Assembly (NCBI GenBank): GCA_000438015.1
Contig: FR901587.1
Span: forward strand, 1-10,738
DNA length: 10,738 nt
Reading direction: 5' to 3'
Source: Coraliomargarita sp. CAG:312
GTDB taxonomy: Bacteria; Verrucomicrobiota; Verrucomicrobiia; Opitutales; Intestinicryptomonadaceae
The translations under genes were made by a program, and so were the position numbers. The notes below the pieces were generated by a model. It saw only the letters and a program-made list of their open reading frames with translations. It was not told the DNA's origin and did no database searches. Positions 5,895-10,738 of this stretch are shown here, piece by piece (positions within the stretch are counted from its first letter, which is position 1; every line of letters starts with the position of its first letter).

Positions 5895-7706
5895 ATGCAA
5901 AACAACCCAGACAAAACAAAAATATTAAACGTTATAAAAATCGCCGCTGACATCGGCAGAAAAGCTCCTTTGATGAACGCATTAAACAGGCAGGCAATCA
6001 GGTTTAATCGCGGCGACGCAGTACGGTTTGACGTATCCCTATTAGAAAACGGAACGCCAATAGATGTCTCAAAAATCTCGACTATAAACATTGAGATTTT
6101 CGACATAGGCGCTCCCAATGCCCCCGAGCCGAGAACCGCATCTCTTTTGGTTCAAAAAACGGCAACCGCCTCGGACATAGAAAGCGCTGAAGCGGAGGAA
6201 TTGGATACCGGAAAATGCAACGCCGCTTTTATACTGGACGAAAACGATACGAACATGGATTCAGGATTTAAATGGATGAAAATATCATCCCTATCTGCCG
6301 ACGCCATGCGTTCTACATTCTCCCAAGGCTGGATAGAAATCGAAGAATCATACCTATCCGCCGGAGAAGCAGATCGCTTGCCTCCTGAAATCTACCTCAC
6401 AAAGGACGCTGCGCTATCATTATTTCTGGCAAAGGAGGACAATCTGTTAGATTTGTCCGACAAATCCGAAGCGCGTAAAAATATCCAAACATACAGCAGT
6501 TCGGAAGTTGACAACTTAATTGCCGTCCATGAGCATTCTCAATATTTAAGTTCCGCCGAGGCGGAAAACTTATATTGCACAAAAAACGAATCTGCAAGCA
6601 TAGCAGGCAACGTTGAAAATATATCGGACGAGGTTTCAGCGCTTGCCTCCCAAACCGTAGATCTATCCCGAGAAATAGAGCGCAACAAAGAAATTGTCGA
6701 AGACTTCGCTTGTGTCCGCATGAAAAGCGGTACAATCAGCGTAGACGTAAAAGGGATGGATTCAGTCCCTTTTAGCATCTGTTTTTCGTATAAAAGAAAG
6801 GCTGACTGGCAAAACGGAGATTATTTTTTTGACAAAAGCTCGGCTGTAGGAAGCGCCGTAAACGGATTCAATATTCTATGCGGAAATAATGGCGAATTCA
6901 TAAAATTTCTGTTTAGAACAAACTGCAATACCGGATACGCATCAGCATTAAGCTTCGAGAAAAGCAAATTTCCATGCGACGGGAAATGGCACTCGGTAGT
7001 AATGACGGCAAAAGACAAATATATAGAAAATATGAAATGTTTTTTAGACGGGATAATGCTCACGCCGGTAAAATCTTTGTCGTATGACGGAAATTTTTCC
7101 GGTGACATATCAAACACATCTCCACTGAAAATAAATTCTTTTGCTAAAGACGATACTAGCCTGCATTCTATAAAAATATTCAATTTTGACATAAGCCAGG
7201 AAGGTTCGCTTTACACCCCCGAAGACTATTACAACCATAAGAAAACTCCGGCAGAACTGTTAAATGCCACAATGGAAGAAAAGGCTCTTTTGTCCTTGGA
7301 CAACGACATTAATGAAGTTCAATGGAAGGATAGTTCAGCCAACGCGACCCATGCGGTACTGCAAGAGGAAACGTATGTACCGAATAGCAAGCACGCCTAC
7401 TCAGTAGCAGCATCAGCCATATGGTCCATAGCCTCCTCTAACGGAATTTTCCTTGTAAAGGACCAGGCATGGATTCCGGTAAACTGCAAATTTACCATAT
7501 GCGCAAAATCGACTTCGGAAGCTCAATTTAATATAGGCGACGATTCTTCCACAACTTTTTTCGACCGGGGGAAAACTATCCCGATAAATTGGACGGAAAT
7601 TGGGACGTATTGGAACGGGAATGAATATAAACGGATTCGGTTTACTCCAACATCCACATTCCAAGGGACCGTTGAATTTTTTGTAGAAATAAAAAAACTG
7701 AAATAA
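5895..7706 (+). CDS. Phage-tail-fibre-like protein with coiled coil and LamG-like C-terminal region
   Basis: This 603-residue protein has no signal peptide, which fits a phage-type structural protein more than an exported adhesin. Residues 35-70 (RFNRGDAVRFDVSLLENGTP, then IDVSKISTINIEIFD) resemble the N-terminal beta domain of phage baseplate or fibre proteins. Residues 187-209 (LSDKSEARKNIQTYSSSEVD) and HEHSQYL at 212-218 are typical phage fibre linker sequences. Residues about 236-272 form a predicted coiled coil, consistent with trimerisation. Residues about 285-440 look like a concanavalin/LamG fold: DGKWHSVVMTAKD, KCFLDG, then HSIKIFN and a YTPEDYY segment. At 464-490, LLSLDNDINEVQWKDSSANA resembles the W-x-D-x-S-x-N signature of phage glycan-binding C-terminal regions. 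The last ~100 residues are beta-rich. A 68-residue gene follows after 3 bases. Assignment is by motif, not by full homology. Confidence 0.6.
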   Translation: MQNNPDKTKILNVIKIAADIGRKAPLMNALNRQAIRFNRGDAVRFDVSLLENGTPIDVSKISTINIEIFDIGAPNAPEPRTASLLVQKTATASDIESAEAEELDTGKCNAAFILDENDTNMDSGFKWMKISSLSADAMRSTFSQGWIEIEESYLSAGEADRLPPEIYLTKDAALSLFLAKEDNLLDLSDKSEARKNIQTYSSSEVDNLIAVHEHSQYLSSAEAENLYCTKNESASIAGNVENISDEVSALASQTVDLSREIERNKEIVEDFACVRMKSGTISVDVKGMDSVPFSICFSYKRKADWQNGDYFFDKSSAVGSAVNGFNILCGNNGEFIKFLFRTNCNTGYASALSFEKSKFPCDGKWHSVVMTAKDKYIENMKCFLDGIMLTPVKSLSYDGNFSGDISNTSPLKINSFAKDDTSLHSIKIFNFDISQEGSLYTPEDYYNHKKTPAELLNATMEEKALLSLDNDINEVQWKDSSANATHAVLQEETYVPNSKHAYSVAASAIWSIASSNGIFLVKDQAWIPVNCKFTICAKSTSEAQFNIGDDSSTTFFDRGKTIPINWTEIGTYWNGNEYKRIRFTPTSTFQGTVEFFVEIKKLK

Positions 7707-7709
7707 AAT

Positions 7710-7916
7710 ATGAAAAAAGTAGAAATAAACGACAATCTAAACATAGAAATTAAGCGCATGCAAATTGTATGCGACTTGTTCGACGATTCGGGAAACCCCA
7801 TAGGATCGCCAAACCAAGTTGTGGAGCTGAGTGATGGAGAGCTTGAGACACTTGATATTAGCGGATTCCAACCTCTTTTGGACAAGTTCCAGCAAAGTGG
7901 CAGCCCAAAGGCTTAG
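7710..7916 (+). CDS. Small acidic protein paired with the tail-fibre-like gene, function unknown
   Basis: The 68-residue protein begins MKKVEINDNLNIEIKRMQIV and continues CDLFDDSGNPIGSPNQVVEL. It has no signal peptide and no membrane segment. It is acidic in the middle (LSDGELETLD) and ends in a flexible QQSGSPKA. It starts three bases after the fibre-like stop codon and precedes a terminator, so the two are almost certainly one transcript and may be functional partners. Small genes directly after phage fibre genes often encode assembly chaperones or accessory tail proteins, but I see no specific motif for that here. Confidence 0.65.
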   Translation: MKKVEINDNLNIEIKRMQIVCDLFDDSGNPIGSPNQVVELSDGELETLDISGFQPLLDKFQQSGSPKA

Positions 7917-7945
7917 ATGCCTTAAAAGGCGCTCTAACAAAAATA

Positions 7946-7979
7946 TGCGGAGGCTTAAAATGTCTCCGCACATTTTTTT
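7946..7979. terminator. Rho-independent terminator, probably bidirectional
   Basis: TGCGGAGG (7946-7953) pairs with TCTCCGCA (7963-7970) across a 9-base loop and is followed by seven Ts (7973-7979). It closes the fibre-like/small-gene unit. In the leftward direction the same stem is followed by TATTTTTG, so it may also end the exosortase operon, whose stop codon lies about 40 bases to its right. Confidence 0.75.
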
Positions 7980-8018
7980 AATTTTATTTTGCTTTACAGT
8001 GGAATATCCACCAAAACA

Positions 8019-9002
8019 TTATTTCCGAGGCTCGCGAAATTCTTTTGGCACGGGATTTATTTGAAATATGGCAACCATTATCAACAAGCCTATAACCGTC
8101 ATTGCGAGCACAAAATATCCAGCCGCGTCGTGAACGAATCCGCCGATTGAGTCAGCGCCATTTTCATAAGCCCAGAATGACAAAAACAATGCCCGCAATA
8201 TATTGTTAAAGAATGCAAAAACCATAGAAAGCAATACTAACGCTATCTTTTTCCAAAGCTTATTCAGCATAGCAGCCGCCAAAAAACTTCCAGCAAAAAG
8301 GCAAGCTGTTAAACTTCTAATTCCGCTGCACGCGTCTGCAACTCCAACAGAACCGCTTGGAAATTCGATTACATTGCCCCTGAGCGTTACGATATATCCC
8401 AAGAAATCCATAAAATGGTAGACGACATCCGCAACAATGCCTAGCAAAGTGAGGCTGATTTTTTCTTCAACCGCGCCAAAAGTAGGCACGGCAACAATCC
8501 AAATAAAGCATGGAAAAATAAACCATGAAACAAATCTTAGCCGCTCTACCAAGCTCTTCTTTTCGCCTCCTATATTTGTCTCAGAAGCAAAGTAAGCCAT
8601 TGCCAATGATATAAAACAAAAACAGAACGTTATCACAAACGCCGGAGTGCCGCGGTTTTGTGACAAATAAAAAAGCCATGCAAAAAACACGTATCCAATC
8701 AGTCCGAACAACATTGCCGCTCCGAAAATCAAATCGCAAAATACGCAGGCAATTTTTGGGGATTTCGCGCCTTCTTTCGGAGGTTCTGAAAAGTACGCCA
8801 TTATTTTTGGCAAACGGTCATAAGTTATGTATAACGCAAAAAAAGGAACTAAATAGCCGAAAGAATAATCGAGCCTATTACTCCATATATACGATAAAAG
8901 TACGCATAAAGTTGCTCCCATGCCAAGATAAACGCCAGCGTATAGCTTGACGGCAAGAGGCAAAAGTTTTATTTTTGAAAGGGTATCGCTTGAGGCTTTC
9001 AT
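8019..9002 (-). CDS. Exosortase family protein (transmembrane cysteine protease/transpeptidase)
   Basis: Exosortases sit in the inner membrane, cut proteins carrying a C-terminal PEP-CTERM-type tag, and are thought to join them to surface structures. The three active-site motifs are all present: ACSGIRS with C225 and R229, NNILR with N267 and R270, and FVHDAAGY with H291. The run GNVIEFPSGSVGVADACSG just before the catalytic Cys is also characteristic. Length (327) and about eight hydrophobic segments fit the family. One oddity is YSFGYLVPF at 46-54, where many exosortases have Y-S-H-G-[FY]-L-V-P, so F48 replaces His. The ATG overlaps the stop of the EpsI-like gene by four bases (ATGA), so translation is likely coupled. 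The subtype cannot be decided by eye, and no complete protein in the window carries a visible sorting tag. Confidence 0.9.
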   Translation of the reverse strand: MKASSDTLSKIKLLPLAVKLYAGVYLGMGATLCVLLSYIWSNRLDYSFGYLVPFFALYITYDRLPKIMAYFSEPPKEGAKSPKIACVFCDLIFGAAMLFGLIGYVFFAWLFYLSQNRGTPAFVITFCFCFISLAMAYFASETNIGGEKKSLVERLRFVSWFIFPCFIWIVAVPTFGAVEEKISLTLLGIVADVVYHFMDFLGYIVTLRGNVIEFPSGSVGVADACSGIRSLTACLFAGSFLAAAMLNKLWKKIALVLLSMVFAFFNNILRALFLSFWAYENGADSIGGFVHDAAGYFVLAMTVIGLLIMVAIFQINPVPKEFREPRK

Positions 9003-9745
9003 TTCTTAATTCCGCTTTCAGGCTGTTTTTTCTCAAATAAAATAAGCTCGCCAAGTTTTTCCAAGGCACTTTTAAATTCTCTTGCTTTAAAAAGTTCCGC
9101 AAGCGGGATATCGCTGTCTATTCTTACAAAGTACATTTCTGGAGAGCCTTGAAGGGCATCCTCCACCATATTCTTTACATACATTATTGGGCTTGGAGCA
9201 TAATTGTCGGAAGTTTTATAATCATACCGCTTCCCATCCACTACAAACCAAAACCACACATACCTTCGATAGATTTTTTCCATATTTTCAACCGTATATT
9301 CGCGGTAATATGCGGGCATAAGATTTTTACCGGCGACATTAAGCACTTCATGCTGCTTCTTTTTAGAGTCGTCGTTTTTCCATCCATTGCGGACCCAGCA
9401 GCGGTCGGGAGTGTGTGTGGATGCTACGCGCACGGGCTCTTTTTTGGGAGCCCAATAGGAGATATAAACAGAAAACCTGCGGCCGTCAGGCATAGTGTAC
9501 TCGCGGTTGAGAAACTCGTTTACGGCAAGGATTTTTTCAGTTGCGCGCATTACCTCTTCCGTTGCCCCCAAAGGTATATCCCTGCCCTTTAAACCGTCAA
9601 AATCCATAGGGATTGCCGTTTCAAGGTGTTTTTCAGGCTTTATTAGTTCGACATTCCCGACGGCATCATCCCAGTCGGAAAGCACAAAATACGCGCCGAC
9701 AATCATCGACACAATGCAAAGAAAACTCAGTACATTTTTTACCAT
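8999..9745 (-). CDS. Exosortase-associated EpsI-like protein (DUF3485 type)
   Basis: A 248-residue protein with one N-terminal hydrophobic segment (about 4-23) and a periplasmic body. The family signature H-x-P-x-x-C-W-x-x-x-G-W is present as THTPDRCWVRNGW (H111, P113, C116, W121), preceded by VYISYWAP and followed by a WFWFVVDGKRYDY strand. EpsI domains occur fused to exosortases or, as here, as a separate gene in the same operon. The molecular role is not settled; it goes with exosortase function and exopolysaccharide loci. ATG 9745 is preferred to an in-frame TTG at 9796 because a perfect TATAAT lies between them at 9766-9761, and because the membrane anchor begins right after ATG 9745. 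Its stop overlaps the exosortase start by four bases. Confidence 0.85.
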   Translation of the reverse strand: MVKNVLSFLCIVSMIVGAYFVLSDWDDAVGNVELIKPEKHLETAIPMDFDGLKGRDIPLGATEEVMRATEKILAVNEFLNREYTMPDGRRFSVYISYWAPKKEPVRVASTHTPDRCWVRNGWKNDDSKKKQHEVLNVAGKNLMPAYYREYTVENMEKIYRRYVWFWFVVDGKRYDYKTSDNYAPSPIMYVKNMVEDALQGSPEMYFVRIDSDIPLAELFKAREFKSALEKLGELILFEKKQPESGIKK

Positions 9746-9760
9746 ATTATTGAAGCTTAG

Positions 9761-9787
9761 ATTATACCGCTTTAATCGACTGTCGAT
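9761..9787 (-). promoter_or_regulatory. Candidate promoter and palindromic operator of the EpsI-exosortase operon
   Basis: Read leftward, TATAAT at 9766-9761 matches the -10 consensus exactly, 16 bases before the ATG. No good -35 is spaced correctly (best is TTTATC at 18 bases). A perfect 6-1-6 palindrome, ATCGAC-T-GTCGAT, occupies 9775-9787 between the -10 and the expected -35. That is where a repressor or activator could bind, and a poor -35 would fit activator dependence. Confidence 0.4.
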
Positions 9788-9811
9788 AAAAAACAAATAC
9801 TTCCATGCAAA

Positions 9812-9839
9812 TCAGCAAAATCTGCTGAAGAAATCTGCT
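9812..9839. repeat. Inverted and direct repeats in the divergent intergenic region
   Basis: TCAGCA (9812-9817) and TGCTGA (9823-9828) form a 6-5-6 inverted repeat. The 9-mer aaatctgct occurs at 9818-9826 and again at 9831-9839, a 13-base period. They lie about 25-50 bases upstream of the leftward operon's palindrome. They may be binding sites for a regulator, but chance cannot be excluded in such A/T-rich DNA. Confidence 0.25.
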
Positions 9840-10022
9840 CTATTGGATCAACCTATTATTGTTTAAATTTATTGCTAGAAACAGCGCGCACTCCAATTAT
9901 TGTCCTAAATGCAACAGCCGTACGCGCTTAAAGTTGGGCGCCCAATCCTATTTTATAAAATGGACGCTCCGACTACATCCCGTTGAAAATAAAGTTGCAA
10001 AAAACAATGCAAACCACATTAA
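9829..10022 (+). pseudogene. Possible broken small zinc-ribbon gene
   Basis: From 9829 (just after a TGA) one frame reads RNLLYWINLLLFKFIARNSA, then HSNYCPKCNSRTRLKLGAQS and YFIKWTLRLHPVENK. This resembles small bacterial proteins with a CPxC-type knuckle, a basic stretch and a second Cys pair. In that frame no second pair follows. In the next frame, from 9996, the sequence reads CKKQCKPH and stops at TAA 10020-10022. A one-base loss near 9994-9995 would explain the break. There is no credible start codon and no ribosome site, and the frame overlaps nothing known. It could instead be chance coding-like sequence. Confidence 0.25.
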
Positions 10023-10033
10023 TTTTATATCTT

Positions 10034-10267
10034 ATGGAAGATTTTATAGAGTTGCTAAAATCAAACGTTGATTCATTTGCAGACCTTGATTTGACCCCGT
10101 CTACAGAATTCAACAAGCTTGATTGCTGGGATTCCTTGGCTTTATTGTCTACAATGGCGGCAATAAGTTCGGAATTGGGTATTATAATTTCTCCTGTCGA
10201 AATATCAAATTGCAAAAACCTCGGCGAATTGTTTAATGTAGTTTCAAAAAAGCAACAACTTCCATGA
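10034..10267 (+). CDS. Acyl carrier protein
   Basis: A 77-residue acidic helical protein of normal ACP length. CWDSLALLS at 31-39 holds the D-S-L motif, with S34 as the likely 4'-phosphopantetheine attachment site. The preceding DLTPSTEFNKLD and the following SSELGIIISPVEISNCKNLG match the ACP helices around that serine. Upstream in-frame starts (TTG 9983, ATG 10007) would add a basic tail not seen in ACPs, so ATG 10034 is chosen. The stop overlaps the ATG of the SDR gene (ATGA). A dedicated ACP next to a reductase points to a specialised acyl pathway, for example acyl modification of a surface glycan or a small metabolite, not to housekeeping fatty-acid synthesis. Confidence 0.88.
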   Translation: MEDFIELLKSNVDSFADLDLTPSTEFNKLDCWDSLALLSTMAAISSELGIIISPVEISNCKNLGELFNVVSKKQQLP

Positions 10268-10738
10268 ACAACCCTTTCTCCTTGGAAAACAAAACAGTCT
10301 TGGTAACGGGGGGCACGTCCGGAATAGGGTATGCCGTTGCCCTTCATTTTGCAAAAAGCGGGGCGTCCGTCGTAGTTACAGGCAGAAATTCCGGAAAACT
10401 TGAAGAAATCGAAAAGTCCTTCCCTAAAGGCGACCACAAATTTATAGCGGCAGATTTGCTTAATGCGGACGACATAACGCTCCTATGCAAAGGCGCCGGC
10501 AACTTGGACGGATTCGTAAACTGCGCCGGAATAGACATAAGATGCCTATTCAAATTCTCCGACGAAAAAAACTTTGAAAAAGTCGTCCAAACTAATTTCA
10601 TGGCGGCCGCAAATTTGACCCGCCAGCTTATAAAAGGCAAAAAAATCAACAAAGGGGGCTCAATTCTCTACATAGCCTCGGTAAGCGCCGTTTTTCCAGC
10701 GGCCGGGCTCGCCGCATACTCCGCTTCAAAAGCGGCTC
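10264..10738 (+). CDS. SDR-family oxidoreductase, FabG-like (3' end outside window)
   Basis: The frame stays open for 158 codons to the window edge; a complete SDR is about 240-260 residues. The NAD(P)-binding Rossmann start is VLVTGGTSGIG (TGxxxGIG, 15-22), and T39-G-R41 after the second strand suggests NADP(H). NCAG at 86-89 stands for NNAG, N111 is the conserved tetrad Asn, and S139, Y152 and K156 (YSASK) complete the catalytic tetrad with the spacing found in FabG. It is coupled to the ACP gene by a 4-base overlap, so a 3-oxoacyl-ACP reductase role on substrates carried by that ACP is the simplest reading. Other SDR chemistry, for example on sugars, is not excluded. Confidence 0.9.
   Translation, partial: MNNPFSLENKTVLVTGGTSGIGYAVALHFAKSGASVVVTGRNSGKLEEIEKSFPKGDHKFIAADLLNADDITLLCKGAGNLDGFVNCAGIDIRCLFKFSDEKNFEKVVQTNFMAAANLTRQLIKGKKINKGGSILYIASVSAVFPAAGLAAYSASKAA

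Noticed and set aside
5895..7916. Reading this as part of a complete prophage
   Set aside because: No other phage structural, replication, lysis or integration gene, and no attachment-site pair, is visible in the window.
7919..7930. gccttaaaaggc as a second terminator hairpin
   Set aside because: The 5-bp arms leave only a 2-base loop and there is no T-run; the real terminator lies just downstream at 7946.
7400..8018. A diversity-generating retroelement acting on the fibre-like C-terminus
   Set aside because: There is no reverse transcriptase gene and no visible template repeat; the space after the gene holds only the small ORF and a terminator.

Overview
The window looks like an accessory cell-surface and glycan region of a Gram-negative bacterium. 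An exosortase with an EpsI-like partner, a Chlamydia-Pmp-style beta-helix protein, A/T-rich intergenic DNA and weak Shine-Dalgarno sequences all fit the PVC group, most likely Verrucomicrobiota or a related gut lineage. That placement is inferred from gene content, with modest confidence. No rRNA, tRNA, CRISPR array or replication gene is visible.

Layout, left to right. (1) 1-677: the 5' part of a leftward gene for a secreted right-handed beta-helix protein with 26-residue repeats, with a strong sigma70-type promoter and a ~93-nt leader. (2) 745-1463: a dead, internally deleted IS3-family element with both inverted repeats, an orfA broken by a stop codon, an intact A-AAA-AAC frameshift signal and the last third of orfB. 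(3) 1500-4503: a three-part lipid-linked sugar module. It has a GT2 polyprenyl-phosphate sugar synthase (GtrB-like), a GtrA-type flippase candidate, and a convergent polytopic GT-C glycosyltransferase whose stop codon overlaps that of gtrA. (4) 4669-5733: an unrecognised membrane-anchored helical-repeat protein. (5) 5895-7979: a two-gene unit of a 603-residue phage-tail-fibre-like protein with LamG-like features and a 68-residue partner, closed by a clear terminator. No other phage gene is present. (6) 8019-9745: a leftward two-gene operon of an EpsI-like protein and an exosortase, coupled by an ATGA overlap. (7) 9746-10033: a divergent intergenic region with a perfect TATAAT, palindromes, direct repeats and a possible broken zinc-ribbon gene. 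(8) 10034-10738: an acyl carrier protein and an SDR reductase (cut by the window edge), also ATGA-coupled, which look like the start of an acyl-modification or biosynthetic operon.

How it may work together (inference): the GT2 enzyme charges undecaprenyl phosphate with a sugar, GtrA flips it, and the GT-C enzyme transfers it on the periplasmic face. Exosortase and EpsI process C-terminally tagged surface proteins, which in known systems go with exopolysaccharide production. The ACP/SDR pair may supply an acyl group. The best second-look items are the orphan tail-fibre/LamG pair, the rearranged Gtr module, the exosortase with an altered N-terminal His-Gly motif, and the possible zinc-ribbon remnant.
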